Origin: Mytilisepta virgata
Taxonomy: Eukaryota; Mollusca; Bivalvia; Mytilida; Mytilidae
NCBI GenBank assembly: GCA_028015205.1
Contig: CM051514.1
Location: forward strand, 45,772,150-45,836,149
Direction: 5' to 3'
DNA: 64,000 bases
The translations under genes and the position numbers were made by a program. Positions 1 to 11,752 of this stretch are shown piece after piece; position 1 is the stretch's first letter, and the number at the start of each line of letters is the position of its first letter. The notes below the pieces were generated by a model. It had not been told where the DNA came from, did not search any database, and saw only the letters and a list, made by a program, of their open reading frames with translations.

Positions 1-418
1 CTATATAACGAAAAGTGAAATTAAGGGATTGGGCTAGTTTCTTTTTGTTTTCACGTAGTAACCCTTGAATGAATTCCGCTTTATATGAGTACAGAAATAG
101 ATCGGCGAGGAGAGGAGCACAGCTGGCTCCCATTGGAATGCCGATTGTTGAAAAATTACACCGCCAAATTCAACGATTATGTTGTTCTGTGAGAAAATCT
201 AACATGTTTGTAATTTCATCTTCAGAATATTTTTTGTCAGAATCAGAGTGGTTCTTTACGGAATAAGCCTTTTCTCTACCTAAAAGAAAAAATTTATACC
301 TGCGTGTGCCATTTTTCTTCAAAAAACCTTGATGAACTTGTTGCTTTAAGGTAACCTCCGATACCAAGGGAAAGAACCCCGTTTGACTGATGTAAGACTG
401 GTTTCCGATTTTAGTCAT
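1..418 (-). pseudogene. Penelope-like reverse transcriptase fragment, copy A
   Basis: Read on the minus strand, this is part of the reverse transcriptase of a retroelement family common in bivalves, and the window edge cuts it. Residues from about 418 down to 184 resemble the linker between RT motifs A and B (FLKKNGTRRYKFF, KYSEDEITNMLDFL). After frame changes near 184 and again near 145-150, another frame carries RT motif B, GIPMGASCAPLLADLF, and the start of motif C (FRYI) at base 1. The reading frame is therefore broken at least twice. Bases 1-170 closely match 21,298-21,440 and 49,782-49,930. The N-terminal side diverges above about 350. I assign it to Penelope-like elements from the motif style; a different RT lineage with the same domain order is possible. 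Confidence 0.65.
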
Positions 419-429
419 TGGATATATCG

Positions 430-939
430 CCTATATTTTAATCTCGCGATAACAGTTTTGTTGTCGTCTAGTGTTGATCGATCCCATTCTCTACGGCATT
501 TTAGTTTTAAAAAAGTCAAATACATGTACTTTCCTTAGTAACCGCTTCAAAAAGCATTAATTTTAATAAAGTTTTAAGAAAATTATATAATTTGACAGAA
601 TAATTGGCACCACTTAAAGACACTGAACCGAGAATGTGAAAATTATGTATCTAGTTTCTTACTTCTCTTGTAATATGTCAAGGCAATATATGATTTAATA
701 ATCTATTACCCTGATGTATAGGACCAACCCATCTGTTATGAGTAAAATTAGAGTGTTGCAGGGGTCTGTACTGCTCACTGGATTTTGTTTGACATCCATG
801 TTAAAATTTGGTGTCAATGGACATTGTGTCCTGTTTATAATTTTTATAAACTAGATTGAGGCAGTCGGAAACGACAGCTATCCCCACACTCCCCACGTGA
901 TGTATCCCTGTGCACCTCTGTCACATGAATCATATCTTT
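430..939. other. No recognisable feature
   Basis: AT-rich sequence. I see no coding relic, tandem repeat or known element in either strand. Confidence 0.5.
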
Positions 940-1250
940 GAAATCAGGTCCAATGGAAAATTAAAAACCTTACTGTGCATCAATCTGCATACAGTGTATG
1001 ACAATACTGTATAGAAATAAAATGCATAACATGAAAAACGAAAGAAGAGTTTCAGTCACAAGCTTATAATTCCCAATTTTTAAAATTCGATCCCCGAAGA
1101 ATTCTAAAATCTTATTGTGCATCTATATACAGTGTAGGTCACAAGCTTAAATTCTCATTTTTCAAAATTTAACCCCTGAGGGCAACAAAGTTTTGAAAAC
1201 CTTATTGTGCATCTACATACAGAATGTTATAGGAAATTTAACAAACCAGA
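940..1250. repeat. Dispersed repeat family R-B, copy 1
   Basis: Two or more degenerate modules share the pattern 'TTATTGTGCATCTACATACAG', 'TATGACAATACTGTA' and 'GTCACAAGCTTAAATT'. The same modules recur at 17,880-18,390 and in diverged form at 2,400-2,880. No reading frame is involved. The copies look like an old dispersed repeat with internal duplications; I cannot name the family. Confidence 0.5.
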
Positions 1251-1639
1251 AAAGCCCATGTTAACTAATTCGGCACTGACAATATTTGCTTTCCAAATGG
1301 CAGCTTAGAACCATGCAGTGATCATTCATGAGAGCTTTCGAATTCATTGGTCAAGTAGTTTCAGAAAAGAATATCTGAAATTTAGCCCACCAGAAACTAA
1401 ATCATATAATGCTTAAGGGCACCTTCTATGTTATATTTTTGTTCGAATTATATTTTGGGGTTTAATTAACAAACCCTAAACCTTGTAAGGGGCATCATTT
1501 TGCGAAGCTTTGCTCATACTAACAGCTTTTAATCAATTTATGGGATGTTAACATGCCATCTGTTGTAAACGTTAACCAAACTTATTATTCCCGCACTTTG
1601 GCACTTTCAAAGAAAGTTACGGTATAAAGCGATTGTCAT
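1251..1639. other. No recognisable feature
   Basis: AT-rich spacer between repeat copies. Nothing was recognised. Confidence 0.4.
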
Positions 1640-2900
1640 CTCTGTCCATCCGTCACAATTTCATGTGATAGCAACTCCTTCTCCTCTTTTGGGCTGATGA
1701 ATTTAATTGTACCCCCCAGCGAAGATTGGGGTATATAGGTTTCAGCATGTCTGTCTGTCCGTCCGTCTGTTCGGAATATGTTGTTCACAACTCCTCCTAC
1801 ATTACTTGCATGATTCTCATGAAACATTCAGGAAAGTTAGATCACTATATGGAGATGTGCATATTATCAGGAATTCCTGTTTGAAAAAATATGAAGATTT
1901 CAACTTTGTGTAGGCTTCAACACAGACATTTTGATTCGGGGTGTATTAGTCCCTTTCAGGACAGTTCTAGTTTCTATATAGAATGGTTGCATACTACCTG
2001 TAGATGTGCAATAAGGTTTAAGAATTTTGATTTTCTAAACAAGGGGGCCATAGTAGTCGCACTACGAACATTTTGAATTCAAACTTGTGACCTAAACTCC
2101 TCCTTCATTTTTAGCTTACCTGACCCGAATGGTCATGTGAGTTTTGTCATCACTTAGTGTCCGTCGTCGATCGTCCGTCGTCCACAAATCACATTTTAAT
2201 CTTCTCCTCAGAAACCACTGTGCCAATTGGGACCACACTTTGGTTGTATGGTCCTTATGTGGTCTCCTTTGAAAATTATGTCCGGTGTCCCCAACATTCG
2301 ACCAAGATGACGGTCAATCTAAAAATAGAAAAAGGGGAGTCCAAATTTTAAAAATTTCTGTTGAAGCTGAGTATGCCAATCTCACCTAAACTTTGCTGAA
2401 ATGATCCTTGGATAGTCCCCTTCCTAAGTTGCGTTATTTTCGATTTATTTGTATACGGCATTGTCATACACCATATACAGATGCGCACTAAGGTTCTAGA
2501 ATTTTTATTTTCTAAAATGTGTGCACACAGGAATTGAATTTTGAAAAAAATATCAATTTAAGCTTCGCTGTGATGTAAAGTCGTCTTGTTTTTCAATTTA
2601 TGCATTAAATTTCTATGCACTATTGTCAAACACCATATGCAAATGTGAAATAAGGTTAGGAACTTTAATTATTTTCAAACGTTGGGGTCAACAGGTGTCG
2701 AAATTTTCAATTTTCAATTGTAACTTTTTCTTTCATTTTCCTTATATATAGTATTGTCCTACACTATATGGATTAAAAATATCGATTTTAAATCAGGGTG
2801 CTCACTCAGGTCAAATTTGAAAAATTGTCAGTTTAAGCTTGTGAACTCTGGTTTTTTTTATTTTTCTTTAGGTTTATAGAATGATTGCATACTATTTTAG
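1640..2900. repeat. Composite dispersed repeat (R-B with nested R-A)
   Basis: This begins near a 'GTCTGTCTGTCCGTCCGTCT' tract at about 1,746, a motif typical of abundant bivalve repeats. It continues with R-B-like modules ('CATACACCATATACAGATGC' at about 2,465; 'TCAATTTAAGCTT' at about 2,560 and 2,830). An R-A copy at 2,113-2,420 interrupts it, because R-B-like text is seen on both sides. Short open frames here are not convincing genes. Confidence 0.5.
2113..2420 (+). repeat. Dispersed repeat family R-A, copy 1
   Basis: The copy starts with AGCTTACCTGACCCGAATGG, then 'GTGAGTTTTGTCATCACTTA' and 'GTCCGTCGTCGATCGTCCG', followed by 'CTCCTCAGAAACCACTGTGC' and 'AATTATGTCCGGTGTCCCC'. The same module order recurs at 36,691-37,770, 39,110-39,355 and 42,822-43,100 on the plus strand and at 33,490-34,625 on the minus strand. 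It is non-coding. The modular internal structure resembles non-autonomous bivalve elements such as the pearl type, but that link is only inference. Confidence 0.6.
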
Positions 2901-3300
2901 AATGGGAATAATAATAATATTTTATATTTTTGACTATAGGAAGTGGTCCAAATATTTACAATGGGTGCGGTGATCACTGTCGATTCCGACAGTACAGCTT
3001 TCTAGTTTTTACAACCCACATTATTGTGATTTTTTTACATTTACAGAGTTACTTTGTTAGTTTAAACATATTTATTCAAATAAATATTCATACATATGTA
3101 CAATACAGACTGAGCATAACATAATAGGATTCAGAAACAAGCTGTAAGCTTATGTAAATCTGTTTCCTTGTTTCACACAAACAAATAATCAAGACGAAAT
3201 GCTCGTTACACAAAGAGAAACTATGCATACATAACATTATTTATATAATTCATGACTGTTATATTTAAAAAAAAAAAGAAAGAAAAAGAAAAGTGATGTA

Positions 3301-6300
3301 TCAAGGTGTAAATCTTTTACTCTTTATGATAAAGTTCTGAACTTCGACAAAAACTTTCGCATTTTGTTCATCTGAAATACCAGGAGAACCAAAAAGCAAT
3401 AAATTAACGTTTATAACAATCGGAACAAAATTCAAAGCTGCAAACAGGTTCTGTCTGTGTAAAAAATATCTAGGACAGTCAAAGAAAAAGTGTGATGAAG
3501 ATTCTATTGAACCACATACACAGTTAGGGGAATCAACAAGATTTCTCATAAAGAGATGCAGGTTTAAGGAGCTACAATCCATACGAATTCTCGTATGTAT
3601 AATTTGACCCAACCTACTGCCAACATAGAAATATGATGGTACATTGTGGCTACTGTTAGTAATATTCTTCTTAAACAGGCTTAAAGAGTCGCAATTCTTA
3701 ATACTAGCGGGAAGTTTATTCCACTCTTTAATAGTAGAGGGTAAAAAATAATTGGAATATAAATTAGTTCTGGTCCTTATCTCCAATAAACTGCTGGATT
3801 GACGTGTATTATGATCATGCCGATCAGAAACAGTATTAGGAACTAGACTGCTTAAGTAATCGGGAGTCTTTTTATTTATCATCTTATTAAAAAGTACAAG
3901 TTTATGCTTTTTCCGTCTGTCGGTGAGTTTTTCCCAGCCAGTTTCATCGTATAACTTGATATGTGACGTCAATTTAGTACCCCCCGTTACAATTCTTGCG
4001 GCGTCTAACTGTACGTTTTCTAACTTATTGATTAATGTCTGATTTTGTGTGTCCCAAATTACGTCAGCATACTCCAGAATAGGTCGAATAAAGCATAGAT
4101 ATATTTTTTCTAGAGAAAATCTATCTAGAGTCGTCCTCAATTTACGAAGAATATTGACTCTATTATAAGCCTTCTTGACGATATAATCAATGTGGTCATG
4201 CCAAAAACCAGAGTTAGAAATAACAACTCCGAGATGTTTGTGGTTATCAACTGTTTTAAGAATCGTGTTGTTCATAAATAAAGGCGGGTGAACCGGTTTA
4301 TTAATCATCTTCGATATTAGGAGAGATTCGGTCTTCTGAGCATTAAATTTTACCAACCACTTCTCAGACCAATTTTGAATTTTCTCCAGATCGTCATTTA
4401 GTATATCAGCTGCACTCTGGGGGTTATCAACCACTAAATACAAACTAGTGTCATCAGAAAATAGTTTGATATCAATATTGACCCTTGCGGTACTCCGGCC
4501 TTTATAGGTAACCACCCCGAATTACATCCATTTATAACAACCCTTTGAAAACGCCCGTCTAGATAATTTTCAAACCAATTTAACAAATTCCCGCTTATCC
4601 CAATTTGCTTCAATTTGAATAAAAGCCCTTTGTGCCAAACTCTATCAAAAGCCTTACTTATGTCACAGAAAACGACCCGCACCTCCTTCCCACTATCTAA
4701 AGCTTTGCCAAATTCATTCGTGATATTTACCAACTGATTTACCGCCGAATCTCCCTTCGTAAATCCAGACTGATGTTTAGATAGAATATCGTGATCTAGT
4801 AAATAGTTGTGGATGTGTTTATATACACAACGCTCAAAGCATTAGAAATAATACTGAGTAGGGAAATAGGTCTATAATTCTTTACTTCGTTTGGTTTATT
4901 ATTTTTATATACTGGTGTTACATTAGCTTTTTTTCCACTGACTTGGATATATAGCTTTCTGTAACTATAAATTAAATAATTTACATAAAGGGAACTTGAT
5001 GACAGAGGCAGCTTCCTTAAGCAATCTGGGATTAATCAAATCCGGACCGGAAGCTTTATTCGAATTTAAAATCTGTAGAACATCTTCAATCTCATTTACT
5101 GTTAAATGAATATCATCAATACAATGTTCAAATTGAACCAAATTGGGTAGAAAACTATCGGTATCATCAATTTCAGACTGTTCAGCAAAATACTTGTTAA
5201 ATGCATTTGCTTTCTCTGTTTCGTCAAAAACGAGTGTATCATACACTAACAATGGAGGTATACCGGTTTCACTACCTTTAATTCCTGATACATGTTTTAC
5301 AGTATTCCACCAGTTTTTTTATGTTGCAGGTTCGTTTACTAACTTTCGTATTAGTTCATTACTATATTCATCCTTTGACTTACGAATCAAGGAAGTAACC
5401 AAATTTCTAATTTTACGGAATTTATTCCAATGAGCCGGATTATTAAAGCGCTTGGCTTTACGGTGACATCTATTCTTTTTTCTTATCATCTTCCGAATAT
5501 GGGTCGATAACCAGCGTGGACCTTCTTTCCTAACAGTAATAATTCTATGCGGTATAGAAACTTCCGCTGCGTTTAAAATGGAATCGGTAATATTTTCCGT
5601 TATCAAATCAATATCATCCGATTGGAACAAGTTATCCCACGTATTATTTGACAAAATAGTTTTGAATCTGTCATAATCACCACGGTCATATAACCAAATC
5701 TTACGCTTAAACGTTTTAGCATGTATTTTTGGCGAACTAAAGAAGCCAATTACCGGACAGTGATACCTCGTTTGGTCTAACAAAGGCGGTCCGACCCCGC
5801 AATAAGTTAGAGCGTTTACATCGTTGGTCAATATAAGATCAATAAGAGAGGACGAATATTCCGTAAAATGTGTCGGCTCGTCTATCAGTTGGGTTAAACT
5901 GAACTCGGTGAGCAAAGATTTAATCTTTGTGTTAGAAGGATCAAGCTGGTTATCATTAAAATCACCTGTAATGATAATATGATCAACACTATTGTCATTT
6001 AAAGCAGTATCTATAGAATTTTCTACTTTTGTCCACACGTCGACATTACTCCGAGGAGGGATATAAAATGTGCCATATAATACCTTTTTCCCACTCAGCT
6101 TTAGTTGTAACCACACACACTCTAAATTGTCTAACTCAAGATCAAATCGTCTGCTTACATTTATATTTTCTTTTACATAAACAATAACACCACCTCCCAA
6201 TTTGTCTGGACCTCTATCGTTACGAAAAGGTTCATGAAAATTTAATAATTTCAGACAATCGTTAGATTGAGAATTATTCAGCCAAGTCTCGGTGAAAGAC

Positions 6301-6821
6301 AAAATATCAAAATCCTCATATTCAACAGCAATTAGTTCCAACTTTGGAAGTAAGCTTTGAATGTTCAGATGTAAAAAAGAGACTGACGACGATAACATAT
6401 CACATATGTTTGAAGAACTGGACGAGATGTTTGAATCGGTATCAAGAGATGAAGAATTTGGACCAGGATTACTTTTAATGCCTGCCATAACTAGAAGAAT
6501 ACTCGTCACAGTTAACATAAAACATATGATAAACAGTACCATATGCTCACATATAATTTTAAAACATTTTACAGAAACATTTTCATGCCTTACAAACGAG
6601 CTATTTTTCAGGTTAACACGAGGTTTTACATGCAAATCAGAATTTAACGTTGATAAAAAGAAATGCAACGTTATTAAACATAAAGCATTTGCTTTGTTTG
6701 GCGAAAAAAATATCAAACACACATATAAAGATTCTTGTAAGTTAATACAATTGTTCTTTCTGCGAAAGTTACAATTAAAAAGACCCACTCTCATTCTGTA
6801 TTCATCTATGCCTACAGGCAT
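3301..6821 (-). pseudogene. LINE ORF2: APE endonuclease - reverse transcriptase, broken
   Basis: The N-terminal piece (6821-5319) carries an APE endonuclease: LHLNIQS (Asn about 153), SFTETWL (Glu about 178), GGGVIVYV, ITGDFND (286-289), SLIDLIL and RYHCPV (His about 353). The frame hits TAA at 5319-5321 and resumes in the same frame to TAG at 4963-4965, carrying the RT entry motif LNSNKASGPDLI. One extra A in a run near 4,930 and one missing base near 4,838 shift the frame twice around YRPISLLSI. Next come motif A (VVFCDISKAFDRVWHKG) and motif B (AGVPQGSI). A deletion near 4,475-4,480 then joins directly to motif C (KLFSDDTSLY), removing the segment between them. The C-terminal part ends with CVCGSIESSSHFFFDC, a likely zinc finger. 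The true start may be Met 94 (6,542). Confidence 0.85.
6459..6542 (-). other. Hydrophobic leader with degenerate 2A-like motif in ORF2
   Basis: From Met 94 the ORF2 protein has a hydrophobic run (VLFIICFMLTVTSILLVM) ending in AGIKSNPGP at residues 113-121. Virus-like 2A peptides, which make ribosomes skip a bond at Asn-Pro-Gly/Pro, have the core D-x-E-x-NPGP and have been reported at ORF2 N termini of APE-type non-LTR retrotransposons. NPGP and the upstream hydrophobic context are kept here. The Asp is missing and the Glu position is Lys, so activity is doubtful. Confidence 0.55.
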
Positions 6822-7907
6822 TGTTACATTACGTTACACCTGAATGATCTCTTAAGTAATGAGAGTGGCCAAAAGAACCATATATGATCAAAACTGGTTT
6901 ATAAAAAGTCCTTGATACAAAAATGGAAAATATGTTACAATAGATTTCATGAAGGTGAAACATATCATCTTCTAGTATTACATAAATGACACAAAAGAAA
7001 CAAAACCAATGCCTCAAACACAAAAACAACATAAGAAATATATATAAACACAAGCATACTTTTTATTCCAAAATAAAAAGAAAAAAGAAAAAAAAATAAT
7101 TTGAAAAATTTGAGAAAAAATACGATAATATTTATGGTTCATCAGATTGATTTACATTGACTTATATTCCGTTTTTAATGAAATAATTAAAAGTTTTCTA
7201 TAAATAACTATACATATATTTTATATCACGAAAATTCACAATTGTATGGAGACTGCACGTTTCTTGTTTAAGCTGTCCATTGAAACGTGTTAATCTTATT
7301 ACACTTCAATTATTGAACGATTTTTTACCATACAATCTCACATCACACTCAACATTTCTGTACATATCTAAATGATTTTGACCTTACAATATCACATAAT
7401 TACATGCCATAAACAAGTTTTATGTACATATACACATTTAAGACATTTTCAATAGTAGTTATTAAATTTCATTAGGACAAACCCAGTGATTCGGCTACAT
7501 ATACCATGCCATTCAGACCAAAGTTATATGTTGTATAATATTCTACATTTTACACAATTATTAAACTATTTTATATAAAGGTAGTTTGTCGATTATCAAA
7601 AATAAATAAGGTCGTTTATATGTACTAATTTCAAACAGAAGTATAAGAAAACGGAATTATTGACATTGACCGAATTATACCAAGGTAAGTCTTGTGCATG
7701 TACATGTACATAATGAATTTGATTGGTTAAAACGGACATGATACGATTTCATTGGCTGACAGGTGAAAATTTGTTACACATGAGTGATCAAATTTACGCA
7801 TAGCTAACAATTGTAAACAATAGCGTATTTGGAATTGATTTTGTTGAAAAGATTATTCAAAGTTTATTAGACAATTAACAAATATAGACTGAAGTTCATA
7901 TATTCAA

Positions 7908-8927
7908 TTAAGGAGACTCATTCCCTCCAATGTCCAAGTCTGCAGAAGCTGCAACGGCAGCATATGATTTTGAGAATGTCATGTCCATATTTACATCAGT
8001 AACCACTTTCTTTTTTTCTGGGAATATGTATTTAACGGCAGCCGGAAAATTGTCCTGTACATATTTCTTGAAAGATGACTCAGTGTTTGTAACTTTAATT
8101 TGATTTGAATTGTCTTTCACGAAGATCTTTCCGTCTATCGTCCATGTTTGGCTAATATGTCCCCTGTTCTTAAGCTGGCGTGCCTTGTAGGCAATGCCAC
8201 TTCGAATTTTCGTAAGATCTTCATTTATCATTATATGTTCGTAACCTTCAGTTGTTTTTAATTCTTTAGACGTTTTAAGTATCCGCTTTTTTACAATGGG
8301 ATCTTTCAGTCTGACAATGATTTGGCGTGGGGGGAGAGGTTTCCCGAACCGATCTATCCTTACAGGATTTCCTACACGATGTGATCGGAGGACATCTCCT
8401 TCCTGGTATTCTTTATCTATTGCCTTTATGATATCTATTACTGTGTCAGTTGTGTTTTCCGATTTGTCTTCAGGGTTACCACTGACCCTTGTAAGTTCCC
8501 GACGCCCGTACTGTTCCAATGCGTCAAGATCTTCTCGTAATTTAACATTTTCGGCCCTTAAAATCTCAATCTCAGGAGTGTATTGTTGGAAAGCAGTTTT
8601 AACTGATTGCTCAATTTCAGTTTTTATTAAGTTTTTTATTGTGGATTGGATTTCCTCTTTAAACATAGTTTTTAGCTGTAGCACTATATTAGTAAGGTCA
8701 GCTGGCTGAAGTGCGAATGTAGTTGGTGGTGGGGAAGACATGGTGTACTGTAAATGTACGGGTTGTTGTTGAGTTTCAAAATCAACATGAGATGCAGGTT
8801 GATTGTCAGTTGGTGAACTATTTAGATCTAGAGACGGCATAGAATTTGGTTTCTTTATTTGATCTGGTTCTGGTGGGGACGGTTTACTATCACGACGTAG
8901 TCTGTTGTCAGGGGTTGAGAAATACAT
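7908..8927 (-). CDS. LINE ORF1 protein (coiled coil + RRM-like RNA-binding)
   Basis: Open frame of 339 codons. Residues 1-75 are Pro/Ser/Gln-rich and low complexity. Residues about 76-142 look like a coiled coil (LKTMFKEEIQSTIKNLIKTE, then ILRAENVKLREDLDALEQY), which in L1-type ORF1 proteins drives trimerisation. Residues about 143-225 fit the RRM-like fold of these proteins (RVSGNPED, LRSHRVGNP, RQIIVRLKDPIVKKRIL), followed by a basic C-terminal domain around 226-290 and a tail ending in GGNESP. The likely role is to coat the element RNA as a nucleic-acid chaperone in the ribonucleoprotein particle. The start is the first Met of the frame. It is intact while its partner ORF2 is broken, so it could still be translated if transcribed; no promoter was identified. 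Confidence 0.8.
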   Translation of the reverse strand: MYFSTPDNRLRRDSKPSPPEPDQIKKPNSMPSLDLNSSPTDNQPASHVDFETQQQPVHLQYTMSSPPPTTFALQPADLTNIVLQLKTMFKEEIQSTIKNLIKTEIEQSVKTAFQQYTPEIEILRAENVKLREDLDALEQYGRRELTRVSGNPEDKSENTTDTVIDIIKAIDKEYQEGDVLRSHRVGNPVRIDRFGKPLPPRQIIVRLKDPIVKKRILKTSKELKTTEGYEHIMINEDLTKIRSGIAYKARQLKNRGHISQTWTIDGKIFVKDNSNQIKVTNTESSFKKYVQDNFPAAVKYIFPEKKKVVTDVNMDMTFSKSYAAVAASADLDIGGNESP

Positions 8928-9330
8928 ATGTTGTGTTGTTTATTATGATTGTAGGACGTACTAATTAATGACCATAAGTGACAGGTGAGCGTTTACAGGT
9001 GTTTACAGGTAAGTTTGTTTACAAGTTTAATCACAATGCATCGAAATGTACTCACTATGACCCAGTGGATATCAATATTAATATACAATGACGCAAAACA
9101 AAATCCATTTACAGAATAATTCCATTCTTCCACATATCAATTCACTTCATCATTGGAATCTACTGATGAACCATTTTACAAAAAAGTATATGTTAAATGT
9201 TTATATTTTCAATTATTATCGGAGAGCAAAATCTTCCATACATTTACACGAGCATGCGCATCCCAGCGTTTGTTATAACCTCTGAAATCATGTTATTTGT
9301 AAATAGTCATATATGTGTAAATCTGGATTT

Positions 9331-9969
9331 TCACGCTTCTCCCCTGTTGTCATGGTAACCGAATGTTTACAGAAATTTAAAATATCTTTTATTTGATTCT
9401 CACATTATAAACATCCAGTAAAAATTATGCATGTTTAAGAAAAAAATCACCATATATGCCACATTCTGTACATAATTATAAATATAAACAGAAAAATGCC
9501 TTTTATTTCTGTTTCCGAGGGGTAACAAACATGTGTATAGCTCCCAAAATAGTCTGGTGACCCATATATTTCTTTTTATTATTTGCAAGCACATTGTTTG
9601 GACTATCATATGTCAAATTAAAAAAAAAATTCATTGAACCAATTTTCTGGAAATTCAAGGACATTTTTACAGAAATCTTTGTTTTTTGTGTATTGCTATG
9701 GTGAATGCATTAGGTCAGAAATTAATAGATATGCTTACAAATGCCATTATTTATGTTCTATTTACTTTTAAACAGTATGTATGTGATAACGGGAGAACAA
9801 ACTGTCATTTTACTTTCAAAGGCTCTAAAAAATCCATAATTATTACTTCGGGTATGTATTTATTAATACAATAGAAATTCCAACTTTGGATACCGTTACC
9901 ATGGAATGACATGCTATTTTTTTATCAAATTTTTAAAGAGGTCAATGCAATGTATGTTTATGCAAAATT
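9331..9969. other. No recognisable feature
   Basis: AT-rich. Short frames at 9,400-9,609 and 9,686-9,874 show no family motif and are probably chance. Confidence 0.45.
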
Positions 9970-10906
9970 TTAGAATTCATTGGATAGAAAAAAAGCTAAA
10001 TCTATAGGCATCCACCTTAAGCGATCTTTTAATTGAGAATATGGTATGGTAGTGTAGAGTGTAGAGAAGTCGACTGTTTTTATGCTGTTGCATGTATCCA
10101 AAGATTTTGATTTTAGATATTGAAGTAAATTTTTGGAGTTTTTAAGAATCCACATCTGATTGACGCCACTGGTGGAATATGATGTTTCACAGTAATTCTG
10201 AAGGCCCTCTTTAATACATGTCAATATGAATGTTAAAATATTTGAAAAAGGTTTTGTAGAGCAATTAGCTGACCCAGCAATGTACCTTTGTTTAAACGGA
10301 TTCTTATGTAGTTTAGGAATCCAATAAAAAACAGGAAGGTCCATTTCTTCACCTTTGTAGAAATGCCAAAGGATTGAAGAACGGTCTTGTGGTTATCAAG
10401 GACTTCCTGCTTAGTGAGTGTGGTCGGTGTACAAGTTGGGTTACCCGCAGTGTTATCTATTCCAAATTCGTTTCAAAGACACTCAAAATAATAGTTCTTG
10501 CAGACAAAAACGATGTTATTGGGGGCTTTGTCAGCTGGGACAACTACATATTTGTCATGGAGGCGGTTCAAGTTTTCAACAACCTTAGGGTCTTTAAAGA
10601 TGGATTTAGCTTTAGTGCTGATAGACCCCTGGAGGCTTTTAATACGGATTTGTATCATTAACCTTATAGCCTTCGCCCACTCTGAAGTGTGTCAGCAGGT
10701 TCCTGTTCCTTTGAAGTCCATTTTCTGGCATAGTCCTCAACATAATCCATAAGTAATTTGAAATTATATTTCCAATTAATTGGCTGGGGTTCTCGGTATT
10801 TGGGGCATTTAGCTAGCATATTTTTTAGCTTATGATTATCAACTGGATTGAGATCTCTAATCTTTGGAAATCCAGTCACAGAACTTATCCGAGCTGTTCT
10901 AATCAC
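9970..10906 (-). pseudogene. Penelope-like ORF, amino-terminal half to RT motif A, copy B
   Basis: Read from 10,906 downward, the amino-terminal region (FPKIRDLNPVDNHKLKNML, CPKYREPQPINWKYNFK, WTSKEQ) is followed, after frame changes, by DKYVVVPADKAPNNIVFV in 10,658-10,473. Next is the RT finger region PVFYWIPKLHKNPFKQRYIA and motif A, VDFSTLYTTIPYSQLK, in 10,344-9,970. Motifs B and C are absent, so the copy stops where copies A, C and D begin. The three in-frame pieces are separated by frameshifts. The nearest relative within the window is copy J at 46,394-46,985, which covers the same amino-terminal part. Confidence 0.7.
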
Positions 10907-11752
10907 TAGTTTGATTTTCGTAGATCAGATATTTGAACCAGATATTATGTTAACTTGAAGTTAATGAATACTTATTTTTTTTTAGCTGTACTGCATTCTT
11001 CTAACAACTATTATTTAAGTTAAGTTTCTTAAATTTCCAAGTAAATCTTATCTAGAAATATCTAGAAACACAAAAGCTGTATTTAGACTTTTAAAATTGT
11101 GTAATTGGTCTGGAAATAAGATGTTGGTCACTGATGAACGAGTCGAGTCATTGTGTAGAACATTCTGGGTGGAAACCTCTGGACATTTATGAATTAACAA
11201 GAACATTTACTGCAAAACACATATAAAGTTGTGGAGAGATGGGAACAGCTGGCAATTGATAGGAATACTTTAATTCTACTGCGAACGAATTACACTGCTG
11301 GACATTTAATTGTTAATGTTGTAAAGACACTTAAGATGGGGAGCGGAACTTACATTTCATTACATTGACCGTTGGAATATTTTATTTGAATTCCGGATTT
11401 TAAATGATATTATAATGAACTGTAATTATTATTTGCAAATAAATTCTTTTAAGTACTAGGAAGTCATTTGTAAATTTTTAAATGTCATTGAATCATTAAA
11501 TATAATGTCAAAAATTATACTTTTAAATTTCCGTTAGTACAGTAATACATGGACATTATAGCACAGTAAATACTTTATTCAGTGTTAAAGATGGAATGGA
11601 ATAAAAGAAAGTTAAATAATGAATATAACTAGAAAGCTATTCTTGAAACAGTTAATTCCGCAGCCCCACGTTTAGTAAGGACGCTTGCACAAAGTCCAAA
11701 ATCTAAATTGGTTTTGCCTATTTACAGATGTTATGTAATAATTCTTTTATTG
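10907..11752. other. No recognisable gene; possible weak R-C similarity
   Basis: AT-rich sequence. Around 11,530-11,640 the text 'CAGTAATACATGGACATT', 'AGTAAATACTTTATTCAG' and 'GGAATGGAATAAAAGAAAG' resembles the R-C repeat at 17,490-17,850 and 39,870-40,240. The similarity is weak and was judged by eye. Confidence 0.3.

Larger units (their letters stand above)
3050..9330 (-). mobile_element. CR1-like non-LTR retrotransposon (LINE), two ORFs, decayed
   Basis: On the minus strand the order is 5' leader, ORF1 (8927-7908), a gap of about 1.1 kb, ORF2 (6821-3301) and a 3' UTR containing an A/T-rich tract near 3,270-3,290. ORF1 is open; ORF2 carries two stops, two frameshifts and an internal deletion. 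The element type follows from an APE endonuclease upstream of a non-LTR RT, with a CX1CX7HX4C finger near the C terminus. Both outer ends are estimates: I see no unambiguous target-site duplication, and the 3' boundary near 3,050 and the 5' boundary near 9,330 are guesses. The long inter-ORF gap (6,843-7,907) has no convincing reading frame. Confidence 0.8.

Noticed and set aside
6361..6843. 160-codon plus-strand frame
   Set aside because: It is antisense to the endonuclease part of LINE ORF2, whose motifs are clear. The plus frame has no domain.
8296..8709. 137-codon plus-strand frame
   Set aside because: Antisense shadow of LINE ORF1.
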